A stretch of 64,000 nucleotides of DNA from Methylococcus capsulatus str. Texas = ATCC 19069 (GTDB lineage: Bacteria > Pseudomonadota > Gammaproteobacteria > Methylococcales > Methylococcaceae). The stretch covers positions 310,001 through 374,000 of the forward strand of contig NZ_AUKJ01000016.1 of assembly GCF_000424685.1 (NCBI RefSeq), read 5' to 3'. The position numbers and the translations under genes are program-made. This document shows positions 18,568 through 29,809 of the stretch, piece after piece (within the stretch, counting starts at the first letter, position 1; every line of letters starts with the position of its first letter). Below the pieces are notes generated by a model, which made no database searches, was not told where the DNA came from, and saw only the letters and a program-made list of their open reading frames with translations.

Positions 18568-18625
18568 ATCGGCCTGCGGTGACAAGGAGGGGGCCAAACA
18601 TCCATCCCACCCATCAGGTGCAGCT

Positions 18626-19342
18626 ATGAGAGAGAATCATGTGCGTGAATCATCGATCTTACACGAGCGTCGCAGCTTTCTTGTCGCATCCGCGGGAGCC
18701 GTCGCCTGGTTGGCGGCAGGCGGGCTCCCCAGAGTTTCGAAGGCTGCATCCCCCCATGTCTTGCCGCCGCTGCCTTATGCCGAGAACGCCCTGGCGCCGG
18801 TGATTTCGGCCAATACCATCGGCTTTCACTATGGCAAGCATCACAAGGGTTATGTGGACAACCTGAACAAGCTCGTGGCAGGGACGGAATATGCCGATTC
18901 TACTTTGGAAAAAATCATTCACGATACTGCCGGGAAGGCGGACCGGACTTCGATTTTCAATAATGCGGCCCAGGTTTGGAATCATACCTTTTACTGGAAA
19001 AGCCTGCGGCCCAACGGTGGTGGCGAGCCCCCGGCCGCACTGAGGCGGAAAATCGAAGCTTCGTTCGGCAGCGTCGCTGCTTGTAAAAAGGAGTTCGCGA
19101 GCGCAGCGGTTTCGCAGTTCGGTAGTGGCTGGGCCTGGCTCGTTCTCGATGGCGACAAACTCGAGATCATCAGGACGGCCAATGCCGACATTCCTTTGAC
19201 GTCCGGAAAAAAGCCATTGCTGGTAATCGACGTCTGGGAGCATGCTTATTATCTGGACTACCAGAACCGCCGCGCCGATTATGTGAATGCCGTTCTCGAA
19301 AAGCTGTTGAACTGGGAGTTTGCTCTCCAGAACGCCAGCTAA
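18626..19342 (+). CDS. sodB: Iron superoxide dismutase with Tat signal peptide
   Basis: 238 aa, about 45 longer than a cytosolic FeSOD because of an N-terminal export signal: [20 protein letters not shown], a twin-arginine motif (R15-R16), hydrophobic core and basic end, predicted to send the folded metalloenzyme to the periplasm. Metal ligands fit the Fe/Mn family: H68 (FHYGKHH), H120 (WNHTFYW), D202 and H206 (DVWEHAYY). Gln in NNAAQVWNH is the Fe-type marker. The ATG at 18626 is preferred over an upstream frame extension that would overlap phnA. Converts superoxide to peroxide and oxygen. Confidence 0.9.
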   Translation: MRENHVRESSILHERRSFLVASAGAVAWLAAGGLPRVSKAASPHVLPPLPYAENALAPVISANTIGFHYGKHHKGYVDNLNKLVAGTEYADSTLEKIIHDTAGKADRTSIFNNAAQVWNHTFYWKSLRPNGGGEPPAALRRKIEASFGSVAACKKEFASAAVSQFGSGWAWLVLDGDKLEIIRTANADIPLTSGKKPLLVIDVWEHAYYLDYQNRRADYVNAVLEKLLNWEFALQNAS

Positions 19343-19352
19343 CGGGTGAAGG

Positions 19353-19404
19353 GGCGGCCAGCCGGGCACGTGAGGTGAGGGAGGGGCAACCCCGGCCGGC
19401 CGCC
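19353..19404 (+). repeat. Long inverted repeat after sodB
   Basis: GGCGGCCAGCCGGG (19353-19366) pairs with CCCGGCCGGCCGCC (19391-19404) with one mismatch, leaving a 24-nt loop. It begins 10 nt after the sod stop. No T-run follows, so it is not a standard terminator, though it could stabilise the 3' end of the mRNA. Confidence 0.6.
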
Positions 19405-20557
<1,153 letters not shown>

Positions 20558-20592
20558 AGATGCCGCCGGAACCATCTTTGCATCTAGAAGCC

Positions 20593-22005
20593 ATGAGCGG
20601 AAAAACCCTTTACGACAAGCTGTGGGACGACCACGTCGTGCATGTCGATGCGGACGGATCGTGCCTGATCTACATCGATCGTCATCTAATCCACGAGGTG
20701 ACCTCGCCTCAGGCATTCGAAGGGCTGCGGATGGCGGGGCGTGTACCCTGGCGGGTGGATGCCAATCTTGCGGTGGCCGACCACAACGTCCCCACCGCCG
20801 ACCGCGACAGGGGTATCGCCGATCCGGTGTCGCGCCTGCAGGTGGAAACCCTGGACAAGAACTGCGCCGATTTCGGCATCACCGAATTCGCGATGGACGA
20901 CGTGCGCCAGGGTATCGTGCATGTGATCGGGCCCGAGCAGGGCGCGACCCTGCCGGGCATGACCATCGTTTGCGGCGATTCGCATACTTCGACTCACGGC
21001 GCTTTCGGGGCGCTCGCCTTCGGGATCGGCACTTCTGAGGTCGAGCACGTACTGGCCACGCAATGCCTGGTGCAGCGCAAGGCGAAGAACATGCTGGTCC
21101 GCGTCCAGGGCAAGCTGGCGCCGGGCGTGACGGCGAAAGATCTGGTACTGGCGGTCATCGCACGTATCGGAACCGCCGGCGGCACCGGCTACACCATCGA
21201 ATTCGCTGGCGAAGCCATTCGCGGTCTGTCGATGGAAGGCCGGATGACGGTCTGCAACATGGCGATCGAGGCGGGCGCACGTGCCGGCCTGGTGGCGGTG
21301 GACGAAGTCACGCTCGACTACCTCGAGGGCCGCCCGTTCGCTCCGGCGGGCGCGTTGTGGGAGCGGGCGGTCGAGGCATGGAAAGACCTGCACAGCGATC
21401 CGGATGCGGTATTCGACAAGGTCGTCGAGATCGATGCCGCCAGCATCAAGCCGCAGGTGACCTGGGGGACTTCGCCGGAACAGGTCGTGGCGGTGGATGC
21501 CGAGGTGCCCGACCCGGCCACGGAAGCCGATCCCGTGCGGCGGGAGAGCATGGAGCGGGCGCTGCAGTACATGGATCTCCTGCCGGGCACGCCAATCGGC
21601 GCGATCCGGGTCGATCGGGTGTTCATCGGCTCCTGCACCAATGCCAGGATCGAGGATCTGCGCGCCGCGGCGGAAGTCGTCCGGGGGCACAAGCGCGCTG
21701 CCAGCGTGAAGCAGGCACTGGTGGTGCCCGGCTCGGGTTTGGTCAAGCGGCAGGCGGAGCAGGAGGGGCTGGACAAGGTGTTCCTCGAGGCCGGTTTCGA
21801 ATGGCGCGACCCGGGTTGTTCCATGTGTCTGGCGATGAACGCCGACCGCCTGGAACCCGGCGAGCGTTGCGCCTCGACCTCCAACCGGAATTTTGAGGGG
21901 CGCCAGGGCTATGGCGGGCGTACCCATCTGGTGAGTCCGGCCATGGCGGCTGCGGCGGCCATTCACGGGCATTTCGTCGACATCACCGAACGAGGGCGCG
22001 CATGA
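20593..22005 (+). CDS. leuC: 3-isopropylmalate dehydratase large subunit
   Basis: 470 aa aconitase-type [4Fe-4S] subunit that isomerises 2- to 3-isopropylmalate in leucine synthesis, working with LeuD. Seen: [20 protein letters not shown] and the cluster cysteines in IGSCTNAR and GCSMCLAMN; the C-terminal [12 protein letters not shown] motif is intact. The ATG at 20593 ([11 protein letters not shown]) is the usual family start; an in-frame ATG 11 codons upstream is less likely. Overlaps leuD through ATGA, pointing to translational coupling. Confidence 0.96.
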   Translation: MSGKTLYDKLWDDHVVHVDADGSCLIYIDRHLIHEVTSPQAFEGLRMAGRVPWRVDANLAVADHNVPTADRDRGIADPVSRLQVETLDKNCADFGITEFAMDDVRQGIVHVIGPEQGATLPGMTIVCGDSHTSTHGAFGALAFGIGTSEVEHVLATQCLVQRKAKNMLVRVQGKLAPGVTAKDLVLAVIARIGTAGGTGYTIEFAGEAIRGLSMEGRMTVCNMAIEAGARAGLVAVDEVTLDYLEGRPFAPAGALWERAVEAWKDLHSDPDAVFDKVVEIDAASIKPQVTWGTSPEQVVAVDAEVPDPATEADPVRRESMERALQYMDLLPGTPIGAIRVDRVFIGSCTNARIEDLRAAAEVVRGHKRAASVKQALVVPGSGLVKRQAEQEGLDKVFLEAGFEWRDPGCSMCLAMNADRLEPGERCASTSNRNFEGRQGYGGRTHLVSPAMAAAAAIHGHFVDITERGRA

Positions 22006-22640
22006 AGCCTTTCAAGAAATTCACTTCGCGAGTCGTGCCGTTGGACCGCGCCAATGTCGACACCGACGCCATCATTCCCAAGCAGTTCCTGAAGTCCATC
22101 CGCCGCAGCGGGTTCGGTCCCTATCTGTTCGACGAGTGGCGTTACCTGGACCGTGGCGAGCCCGACATGGATTGCAGCCACCGTCCGCTCAACCCGGAGT
22201 TCGTGCTCAACCTGCCCTGTTACGCCGGCGCCAGGATATTGCTGGTCCGCAAGAACTTCGGCTGTGGCTCCTCGCGCGAGCATGCGCCCTGGGCGCTGGA
22301 GGATTACGGCTTCCGCGCCATCATCGCGCCGAGTTTCGCCGATATCTTCTACAACAACTGCTTCAAGAACGGCATCCTGCCCATCGTGCTCGACGAGGCC
22401 ACGGTCGACCGGCTGTTTAGCGAGGCCGGGCCCGGCTTCGAGCTCACCGTCGACCTGGAGTCGCAGACCGTGGCGACGCCGTTCGGCGAGACCTTCCATT
22501 TCGACGTGGATGCCTCCCGCAAGCATCGTCTGCTGAACGGCCTGGACGACATCGGTCTGACCCTTCAGCATGCCGATGCCATCCGCGCCTACGAAGCCGC
22601 CCGCAGGAAGTCCGCACCCTGGCTGTTTGCCGTTCCTTGA
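22002..22640 (+). CDS. leuD: 3-isopropylmalate dehydratase small subunit
   Basis: 212 aa swivel-domain partner of LeuC. Seen: [16 protein letters not shown] at the N-terminus and [16 protein letters not shown] near residue 85, the substrate-specifying region of the family; [15 protein letters not shown] follows. The ATG overlaps the leuC stop by 4 nt. leuB begins 28 nt after its stop. Confidence 0.96.
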   Translation: MKPFKKFTSRVVPLDRANVDTDAIIPKQFLKSIRRSGFGPYLFDEWRYLDRGEPDMDCSHRPLNPEFVLNLPCYAGARILLVRKNFGCGSSREHAPWALEDYGFRAIIAPSFADIFYNNCFKNGILPIVLDEATVDRLFSEAGPGFELTVDLESQTVATPFGETFHFDVDASRKHRLLNGLDDIGLTLQHADAIRAYEAARRKSAPWLFAVP

Positions 22641-22668
22641 AATCTCGAGTAATTCAGGTATCGCTTCA

Positions 22669-23751
22669 ATGACTATCAAAATCGCTGTCTTGCCCGGTGA
22701 CGGCATCGGTCCCGAAATCGTCGCCGAGGCCCTGAAGGTTCTGGACTGCCTGCGGTCCGACTTCGGCCTCGCGGTCGAAACCGAACACGCCCTGATCGGC
22801 GGCGCGGCCTATGATGCGCACGGCACGCCGTTCCCCAAGGAAACCCTGGAGCTGTGCCGGGCTGCCGATTCGATCCTGCTTGGAGCGGTCGGCGGTCCCA
22901 AATGGGAGCCGTTGGATTATTCGCTGCGGCCCGAGCGGGGGCTCCTGGGCTTGCGTTCGGAGCTGGAACTGTTTTCCAACCTGCGCCCGGCGGTGCTCTA
23001 TCCTCAGCTGGTGTCGGCTTCGACCCTCAAGCCCGAGGTGGTCGCCGGCCTCGACATCATGATCGTGCGGGAGCTGACCGGCGGCATATATTTCGGCAAG
23101 CCGCGCGGTCGTCGCATCAACGAGGACGGAGAGCGGGAGGGCTACAACACCCTGGTATACAGCGAATCGGAAATCCGCCGCATAGCCCATAGCGCGTTCC
23201 AGATCGCCCGGAAGCGTAACAGGCGCCTGTGCAGCATCGACAAGGCCAATGTGCTGGAATGCACGGAACTGTGGCGCGAGGTGGTGATCGAGGTCGGCAA
23301 GGACTATCCCGACGTGGCGCTGAGCCACATGTACGTGGACAACGCCGCGATGCAGTTGGTCCGTAACCCGAAGCAGTTCGACGTGATGCTGACCGACAAC
23401 ATGTTCGGCGACATCCTGTCCGACTGTGCCGCCATGCTGACCGGCTCGATCGGCATGCTGCCTTCCGCTTCCCTCGCCGAGAGCGGCAAGGGGATGTACG
23501 AGCCCATCCACGGTTCGGCCCCGGATATCGCCGGCCGCGGCATCGCCAACCCGATCGCCACCATCCTGTCGCTGGCCATGATGTTGCGCTACAGCTTCGA
23601 TGAGGCGGTCTCGGCAGAGCGGATCGAGAAGGCGGTACAGACGGCGCTGGATCAGGGTTTCCGCACGGCGGACATCGTCTCGGAAGGCACCGTCGAGGTC
23701 GGTACCGCTGCGATGGGCGATGCCATCGTCACCGCCTTGCGCGCCGTCTGA
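22669..23751 (+). CDS. leuB: 3-isopropylmalate dehydrogenase
   Basis: 360 aa NAD-dependent oxidative decarboxylase giving 2-ketoisocaproate, the last pathway-specific step of leucine synthesis before transamination. Start ATG at 22669 opens [17 protein letters not shown]; the frame is open further upstream but overlaps leuD. Seen: the substrate arginines around [29 protein letters not shown], and the metal/NAD motif [20 protein letters not shown]. Confidence 0.96.
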   Translation: MTIKIAVLPGDGIGPEIVAEALKVLDCLRSDFGLAVETEHALIGGAAYDAHGTPFPKETLELCRAADSILLGAVGGPKWEPLDYSLRPERGLLGLRSELELFSNLRPAVLYPQLVSASTLKPEVVAGLDIMIVRELTGGIYFGKPRGRRINEDGEREGYNTLVYSESEIRRIAHSAFQIARKRNRRLCSIDKANVLECTELWREVVIEVGKDYPDVALSHMYVDNAAMQLVRNPKQFDVMLTDNMFGDILSDCAAMLTGSIGMLPSASLAESGKGMYEPIHGSAPDIAGRGIANPIATILSLAMMLRYSFDEAVSAERIEKAVQTALDQGFRTADIVSEGTVEVGTAAMGDAIVTALRAV

Positions 23752-23810
23752 TCCGAACGCTTCCCGGAGAGAGGGACCGCCAACCGAATTTCACCGAACC
23801 GAGTCATATC

Positions 23811-24833
23811 ATGAGCAAGACCTACAACGTCGCCGTGCTGGGTGCCACCGGGGCCGTCGGCGAAACGATGCTGTCCATCCTGGACCAGCGCCAGTTCCCG
23901 GTGGGTGAGGTATACGCGCTGGCCAGCAGCCGTTCCGCCGGTCAGCGCGTGGAGTTCCGGGACAGCCGGCTCAAAGTGTTGGACGTCGAGGAATTCGACT
24001 GGTCCCAGGTCCAGATCGGGCTGTTTTCGCCCGGCGCCTCGGTTTCTGACGTCTACGCGCCTCAGGCGGCAGCGGCCGGTTGTGTGGTGATCGACAATAC
24101 CTCGCGATTCCGCTACGAGGACGACATCCCGCTGGTGGTGCCGGAGGTCAATCCGGAGAAGATCGCCGATTACCGGAACCGCGGCATCATCGCCAACCCC
24201 AACTGTTCCACCATCCAGATGCTGGTGGCGCTGAAGCCGATCTACGACGCCGTCGGCATCGAACGCATCAACGTCTGCACCTACCAGGCGGTGTCCGGCA
24301 CCGGCAAAAAGGCCATCGAGGAACTCGCCGGTCAGGCCGCGCAATTGCTCAACGGCCGGCCGTGCCAGTCTTCGGTGTATCCCAAACAGATCGCTTTCAA
24401 CGTGTTGCCGCAGATCGACGTCTTTCTGGACAACGGTTACACCAAGGAAGAGATGAAGATGGTCTGGGAGACCCGGAAGATCATGGGTGATGATTCCATT
24501 CGGGTGAATCCGACCACGGTGCGGGTGCCGGTGTTCTACGGTCATTCGGAGGCCGTGCACATTGAGACCCGTGACAAGATCACGGCGGATCAGGCGCGGG
24601 CGTTGCTGCGGAAGGCGCCGGGCGTCGTGGTGCTCGACGAGCACCAGCCGGGAGGCTACCCGACCGCCGTCACGGAGGCCGCTGGCAAGGACCCGGTGTT
24701 CGTCGGCCGTATCCGCGAGGACATTTCTCATCCGCGCGGCCTGAATCTGTGGGTGGTCGCGGACAACATCCGCAAGGGCGCGGCGCTCAACAGCGTGCAG
24801 ATTGCGGAGATATTGATAGACAAGTATATTTGA
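23811..24833 (+). CDS. asd: Aspartate-semialdehyde dehydrogenase
   Basis: 340 aa. Reduces aspartyl phosphate to aspartate semialdehyde, the branch point to lysine/diaminopimelate, threonine and methionine. N-terminal NADP fold VAVLGATGAVGETML; catalytic cysteine in NPNCSTIQM near residue 130; active-site His-containing PVFYGHSEAVHIET. Lies 59 nt after leuB, the same leuCDB-asd-fimV order as in pseudomonads. Start ATG at 23811. Confidence 0.95.
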   Translation: MSKTYNVAVLGATGAVGETMLSILDQRQFPVGEVYALASSRSAGQRVEFRDSRLKVLDVEEFDWSQVQIGLFSPGASVSDVYAPQAAAAGCVVIDNTSRFRYEDDIPLVVPEVNPEKIADYRNRGIIANPNCSTIQMLVALKPIYDAVGIERINVCTYQAVSGTGKKAIEELAGQAAQLLNGRPCQSSVYPKQIAFNVLPQIDVFLDNGYTKEEMKMVWETRKIMGDDSIRVNPTTVRVPVFYGHSEAVHIETRDKITADQARALLRKAPGVVVLDEHQPGGYPTAVTEAAGKDPVFVGRIREDISHPRGLNLWVVADNIRKGAALNSVQIAEILIDKYI

Positions 24834-24893
24834 AACATCAACTTTTATAATTCTTATTGACGACTCGCGGTGTACGGAGCGGAGAGGATCAGA

Positions 24894-27353
24894 TTGGCGC
24901 GTCGGTCCCTGACGCTCATCGGCATCCTTGTTTCTCCCGGCTCCCATGCCCTGGGGGTCGGGGAACTCAGGTTGCAGTCCGCCCTCAACCAGACGCTGAA
25001 GGCTGAGGTGCCTCTCGTCGTTTCGGACGAGAAACTCGAGGACATCAAGGTGATGCTCGCTTCGCCGGAGGCTTTCGCCCAGGCCGGCATCGAGCGCCAG
25101 CAGTTCCTGTCGAGCCTGCGGTTTCAGGCGGAGCGGCGTGCCGACGGGAGCGGGGTGATCCGTATCAGCTCCCGGGAGCCCATCCGTGAGCCGTTCCTGA
25201 GTTTTCTCATGGAGGTCGATTGGCCGGATGGCCGGGTCGTCAAGGAGTTCACCGTGTTGGTCGATCCGCCGACCCCGGTCCTCCCCGACCTGGGTTCTCC
25301 CGGCCGGTCCGAGCGGGTCTCCCAATACCCGCGCGAGCCGGTGCCGCGTTCGCTGCATGCCGCGGACCATCCCGCTTTCCCTACCGCCGGTCGCGCCGGG
25401 TCCGCCGGCGAAATGTCGGAATTCGGTCCCGTAAGGCGTCGCGACACACTCTCTTCCATCGCCAAGGCCGTCAATGCCAACGGCGACCTCACTCCGGACC
25501 AAGTCAAGGTCGGCATCTACCGCGCCAACCCGGAGGCTTTCGTCGGGGGCAACGTCGATGCTCTCAGGCAGGGAGCCGTGTTGAACATTCCTCCGCACTC
25601 GGTACTGGCAGGGCTGCAGCCGGCAGACGCTGCCAGGGAATGGCGGGAATTGCGGCGGGCGGCGCGTCGCGGTGGCTCGGAGGATGCCCCCGTCTCCCCG
25701 CCGGCGACGTCGCCTCCCATGCCTCTGTCGGAAGGGGGAGAGGCGGCGGCCCACGGCTCCCGACTCAAGCTTCTTGCGCCTGGCGGCAAAGGGCAGGTTG
25801 GCGGCGCCGGCGCCCGGGAGGACATCGCCCTGGAGCTCGCCGAGAGCCTTCGTCAGGAAAATGAAGAAATTCGCGCCCGACTGGGGGCGCTCGAACAGCA
25901 GCTTTCCGCCCTTCAGAAACTCCTCGAATCGAAGGAGCAGCAAATCGCGGCGATGCAGGCTGTCGCCCCGGCTGCAGGAGCGGGCACCGGTGTCTTGCCG
26001 GCCGCGACATCTCCCCAGGCGGACGCGACTCCATCGCCGGAGCCGTCGCCGGTCGCCGAAACCGGCGCCGCAGCGCCTGTGACTGTGGTGATCCAGCCTC
26101 CGGCGGAGGCAACTGCGCCGTCGGAGGATTCGCCTGCCAATGGCTCATGGTTTTGGGGGCTGGGTGTGGGCGCCATCACGCTCGCGGCGGCGTTGGCCTG
26201 GTGGGCGAACCGGAAGCGTTGGCTGTTCGACCTTGGCCTGGGGCTGCCTTCGAGTCTCGATAGGTTGATGACCGGCAGCAAGGAATCTGCGGCGACGCGG
26301 ACCGTTTCCGCCGCGGGTGTCCGCAGTCTGGAAGCATACGGCAACATGGTCAAAGGGGTGGACGCCGTGGAGCCGGTCGACCCGATCGCCGAGGCCGATG
26401 CTTTTCTGGCCAACGGAAAGCATGTCCAGGCCGAACAGCTGATGCGGGCTGCCGTCGCGGCCCACCCCGAACGCGACGAATTTCACCTGAAACTGCTCGA
26501 GGTTTTGTATCTGGAAGGGAAATACCAGGCGTTCGAGGAGCTGGCGGAGGAGTTGTCGGGCTGGCGCGAGACGCGGCCGGAACTTTGGGGGGAGGTATCC
26601 CGCTTGAGTCTCAAGCTGCGCCTGAAATCTCCTGTCCCGGCCGATGCTCCGGACGGTTTCCCCGATGCGGCCGCTGCGCCGGCGCTCCCGCCGCTCGCGG
26701 GCGAGACCGCTCCCGAGCCGCCACCGCCGCCTGCGGCCGCGGAACAAGTACCGCCGGAGGCCGTCGAGGCGGAGCTATCGGCCGGCGCTGCACATGGAGA
26801 GGAGGCTACGACCGAAGATATACCCCCTCTCGAGTTCGATCTCGCTGGGCTGGAACCGGCGGCGCGGGGTGGAATCGTGAAGGAAGAGCCGGAGATCGTC
26901 CATGACGCCGGCAATCTCATCGCTTATGAACCGGAGCCGTATGCCGGTTCGGCAGGTCCCCGGGATGAGTCCCTCGAGGCGCTACTCGCGGAGCTGGACG
27001 GTCTTGGCGAAAATGCCGAAAGATCTCCGGCACAGGAGACCTCGGCCCTCCTGTCCGAACCGCCGTTGACCATCGAGATCGAGGCGGTTCCGGCGCAGCG
27101 AAGCGGGGGAAGCGCCGGGGAGCCGGGTTCGAGTGCGCCTGGCCTGACACGGGAAGACACGGATCCGTATGGGGACATCACCGACATGGACCCGCTCGAG
27201 ACCAAGCTCGACCTCAGCAAGGCCTATGTCGACATGGGTGACTCCGATTCGGCCCGCGAACTACTCGAGGAGATCCTCGCCGCGGGGAGTGAACGCCAGA
27301 GGGCCGAAGCTCGCGTGCTCATGGAGCGGCTGAGGGAGGGGCAAAGCCGGTAG
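24894..27353 (+). CDS. fimV: FimV-like peptidoglycan-binding polar protein
   Basis: About 819 aa. FimV proteins help localise type IV pili and polar machinery. Order: signal peptide (ending GSHALG), conserved FimV N-terminal domain (GELRLQSALNQTLKAEVPL), a LysM-like segment (about 180-240, RRDTLSSIAKAVN), a Pro/Ala-rich linker with coiled coil (about 300-345), one transmembrane helix (about 425-445), an acidic cytoplasmic region with TPR-like repeats, and the C-terminal FimV motif LSKAYVDMGDSDSARELLEE. I prefer the TTG start at 24894, which has GGAGAGG at correct spacing and begins directly with the signal peptide; a GTG 24 nt upstream is the alternative. A TATAAT at 24846-24851 may give it its own promoter. 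Confidence 0.88.
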   Translation: MARRSLTLIGILVSPGSHALGVGELRLQSALNQTLKAEVPLVVSDEKLEDIKVMLASPEAFAQAGIERQQFLSSLRFQAERRADGSGVIRISSREPIREPFLSFLMEVDWPDGRVVKEFTVLVDPPTPVLPDLGSPGRSERVSQYPREPVPRSLHAADHPAFPTAGRAGSAGEMSEFGPVRRRDTLSSIAKAVNANGDLTPDQVKVGIYRANPEAFVGGNVDALRQGAVLNIPPHSVLAGLQPADAAREWRELRRAARRGGSEDAPVSPPATSPPMPLSEGGEAAAHGSRLKLLAPGGKGQVGGAGAREDIALELAESLRQENEEIRARLGALEQQLSALQKLLESKEQQIAAMQAVAPAAGAGTGVLPAATSPQADATPSPEPSPVAETGAAAPVTVVIQPPAEATAPSEDSPANGSWFWGLGVGAITLAAALAWWANRKRWLFDLGLGLPSSLDRLMTGSKESAATRTVSAAGVRSLEAYGNMVKGVDAVEPVDPIAEADAFLANGKHVQAEQLMRAAVAAHPERDEFHLKLLEVLYLEGKYQAFEELAEELSGWRETRPELWGEVSRLSLKLRLKSPVPADAPDGFPDAAAAPALPPLAGETAPEPPPPPAAAEQVPPEAVEAELSAGAAHGEEATTEDIPPLEFDLAGLEPAARGGIVKEEPEIVHDAGNLIAYEPEPYAGSAGPRDESLEALLAELDGLGENAERSPAQETSALLSEPPLTIEIEAVPAQRSGGSAGEPGSSAPGLTREDTDPYGDITDMDPLETKLDLSKAYVDMGDSDSARELLEEILAAGSERQRAEARVLMERLREGQSR

Positions 27354-27416
27354 TCGGGCGTTTCGGGGCACACCGTACTGCCTGTCGGACCGGTCGCGGT
27401 CTTGAGGGTGAAAGGT

Positions 27417-27902
27417 TCATCGGGCGCAGCGCCGATAAAGTGGCAGCGGCTCGTCCGCGGCGGCCTGGTAAGTCACGCTGAATTCATTGAGCAGAGGCAG
27501 CGCGGTTTGCAGGTTCGCATCGTACGTGAATTCGAAGGCGTTGAATCCCACGCGCCGCAGATAGAACACCTGGTCCGGGATGAAGGCTCCGCGCGCCCGC
27601 AGTTCACCGCGGTAGTCGTAGCGCTCCCGCAGCAGCCGCGCGATGGAAAAGCCGCGACCATCGCCCATGCTGGGGAATTCCACCACGACCAGCGGGAACT
27701 GGTCGAGTTCGCCGGCGAAGTCTTCCACCCGATCGTCTCCACTGAGACGCAGCCCCAAGGCGCCACCGTGGGCGGCCAGTTCGCTCTTCTCCCGCTTCCA
27801 ACGTGCGAGCGAGACGGTGCAGGGGGCGGCACTCACCGGTTCGTCGTCGGCCAGGTGGTGCCAGGTGTCGGTGACGATGGCTCCGTCTTTAATGATGGGC
27901 AT
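27417..27902 (-). CDS. DUF934 protein, sulfite reductase partner
   Basis: 161 aa from the ATG at 27902 (MPIIKDGAIVTDTWHHL); a longer frame upstream only repeats the cysI region in another register. Contains the DUF934 core: LSGDDRVEDFAG, FPLVVVEFPSMGDGRGFSIA, GELRARGAFIPDQVFYLRRVGFNAFEF. The family is found almost always next to ferredoxin-type sulfite/nitrite reductases, as here, and is presumed to assist sulfite reduction; the mechanism is not known. Its start overlaps the cysI stop by 14 nt, so the two are coupled. Confidence 0.88.
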   Translation of the reverse strand: MPIIKDGAIVTDTWHHLADDEPVSAAPCTVSLARWKREKSELAAHGGALGLRLSGDDRVEDFAGELDQFPLVVVEFPSMGDGRGFSIARLLRERYDYRGELRARGAFIPDQVFYLRRVGFNAFEFTYDANLQTALPLLNEFSVTYQAAADEPLPLYRRCAR

Positions 27903-29535
27903 AGACGCGCTCCTGAAACGGGTTGATGCCGAGACGCCGCACGGTATCGAGGAAGGATTCCCCGTCCTGACGTAGCTCGATGTAGGTTTGCAGAATGGTT
28001 TCCACGGCTTCGGCCACGTGGGCCTTGTCGATGGCGGGCCCGAGGCGCTCGCCGAGGGAGGCGTCATTGCTGGAGCTGCCGCCGAGCGTGAGCTGGTACC
28101 ATTCCTCGCCTTTCTTGTCGACGCCCAGAATGCCGATGTGGCCGACGCTTTGATGGGCGCAGCCATTCATGCAGCCGGAGATGTTGATCCGCAGGTCGCC
28201 GAGGTCGTGCAGATAGTCGAGATCGTCGATGCGCGAATAGATGTCTTCCGCCACCGAGATCGAACTGGCATTGGCCAGCGAGCAGTAATCCAGACCGGGG
28301 CAGCAGATCATGTCAGTCGCCTTGCCGATGTTGGGCGTCGCCAAGCCGATGGAGTCCAGGCGCTGCCAGAGTTCGTGCAGGTCGTCCTGATGCACATCCG
28401 CGAACACCAGGTTCTGGGTGTGGGTGGCGCGGACCTCGCCGAAGCTGTAACGCTCCGCGAGGTCGGCCACGGCATCCAACTGGGTGTCGGCGATGTCACC
28501 CGGCGGTACGCCGCAGGCTTTCAGCGAAAGGAATACCGCCCGGTAACCGGGGATCTTGTGCGGCGTGGTGTTGTTCCTCAGCCAGACGGCGAAGCGCGGG
28601 TCGGCCGCCGCCTGGGCGTCCGGGCCGGGACCGGCCACGGTCTTGTAGTCGGGCGCCGTGAAATGCCTCTTTACACGCTCGATCTCGCCGGTGTCCAGCA
28701 CCAATCGCTGGCGGATTTGCACCCATTCGGCCTCGACCCGACGGGTGAAATCTTCGATGCCGGTCTCTTTGAGCAGGATTTTGATGCGCGCCTTGTATTT
28801 GTTGTCGCGCCGCCCGAAGCGGTTGTATACGCGCAGGATGGCTTCCAGGTAGGAGAGGAGATCCGTCTTGGCGAGGAAGGGGCGGATGGTCTGGCCGATG
28901 ATCGGGGTGCGTCCGAGGCCGCCGCCGACCAGGACCTCGAAGCCGGTTTCGCCCGTCTCGTTTTCGACCATCTGCAAGCCGATGTCGTGTACCTGGGTCG
29001 CGGCGCGGTCTTTCCTCGCACCGCTGACGGCGATCTTGAACTTGCGCGGCAGGTAGCTGAACTCCGGATGCAGGGTCGACCACTGCCGGATGATTTCGCA
29101 ATAGGGCCTGGGGTCTTCGATCTCGTCGGGACAGACGCCGGCCAGCGGGTCGCTGGTGACGTTGCGGATGCAGTTGCCGCTGGTCTGGATGGCGTGCATT
29201 TGGACCGTCGCCAACTCCGCCAGGATGTCCGGCACGTCTTCCAGGCGTGGCCAGTTGAACTGGATGTTCTGGCGGGTGGTGAAATGAGCGACGGATTTGT
29301 CGTAACGGCGGGCGATCTCGGCCAGCTTGTGCAGCTGCCGGGACGAGAGCACGCCGTAAGGAATGGCGACGCGCAGCATGGGGGCATGACGCTGGAGGTA
29401 CAGCCCGTTCATCAGTCGCAAGGGACGGAACTGGTCCTCGCTCAGTTCGCCCTGGAGAAATCGGCGGGTCTGGCTGCGGAACTGGGCAACCCGTTCGTCG
29501 ACCAGCCGCTGGTCATATTGGTCGTATTGATACAT
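27889..29535 (-). CDS. cysI: Assimilatory sulfite reductase, siroheme/[4Fe-4S] hemoprotein
   Basis: 548 aa. Six-electron reduction of sulfite to sulfide (nitrite reduction by relatives is possible). The siroheme/[4Fe-4S] cysteines fit the family: CCPGLDYC (C412 and C418) and GCMNGC (C455 and C459). Two ferredoxin-like repeats are recognisable, with THFTTRQNIQFNWPRLEDVP-like and VRATHTQNLVFADV segments. No flavoprotein CysJ gene is adjacent, so the electron donor is probably a ferredoxin or separate reductase. The DUF934 neighbour favours sulfite as substrate. Confidence 0.91.
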   Translation of the reverse strand: MYQYDQYDQRLVDERVAQFRSQTRRFLQGELSEDQFRPLRLMNGLYLQRHAPMLRVAIPYGVLSSRQLHKLAEIARRYDKSVAHFTTRQNIQFNWPRLEDVPDILAELATVQMHAIQTSGNCIRNVTSDPLAGVCPDEIEDPRPYCEIIRQWSTLHPEFSYLPRKFKIAVSGARKDRAATQVHDIGLQMVENETGETGFEVLVGGGLGRTPIIGQTIRPFLAKTDLLSYLEAILRVYNRFGRRDNKYKARIKILLKETGIEDFTRRVEAEWVQIRQRLVLDTGEIERVKRHFTAPDYKTVAGPGPDAQAAADPRFAVWLRNNTTPHKIPGYRAVFLSLKACGVPPGDIADTQLDAVADLAERYSFGEVRATHTQNLVFADVHQDDLHELWQRLDSIGLATPNIGKATDMICCPGLDYCSLANASSISVAEDIYSRIDDLDYLHDLGDLRINISGCMNGCAHQSVGHIGILGVDKKGEEWYQLTLGGSSSNDASLGERLGPAIDKAHVAEAVETILQTYIELRQDGESFLDTVRRLGINPFQERVYAHH

Positions 29536-29719
29536 GGCGTGTTTGCTGTGGGTGTTCGCTTCGGCGATATCCTGAGTTTTTTGCTATGAAATCGACGATA
29601 ACACCATCGCATGTCGGAGTCGACGCCTGCAGCCGGTGCATGGTGGTGGGGCTGAAACGGCATGCGCGCCGCTGGCGCGCCGGCGCCCGGTGGATTCGTC
29701 AGTCCGGATGTTCTTCTTA

Positions 29720-29777
29720 TATAATCGCGGGTCGGATTTGGGAACAGGCGGGCCGCTCATGGAGCGGCCGCGTTTTT
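29720..29777 (+). promoter_or_regulatory. nhaD promoter -10 and terminator-like leader hairpin
   Basis: A consensus TATAAT lies at 29720-29725; no clear -35 was found. About 25 nt downstream, GGCCGCTC (29751-29758) pairs perfectly with GAGCGGCC (29762-29769), followed two bases later by a TTTTT run. This resembles an intrinsic terminator between promoter and gene, about 32 nt before the nhaD ribosome-binding site. Attenuation is inference. Confidence 0.5.
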
Positions 29778-29809
29778 ATTTGATTCATAACAATATAGAG
29801 GATCTGGCC

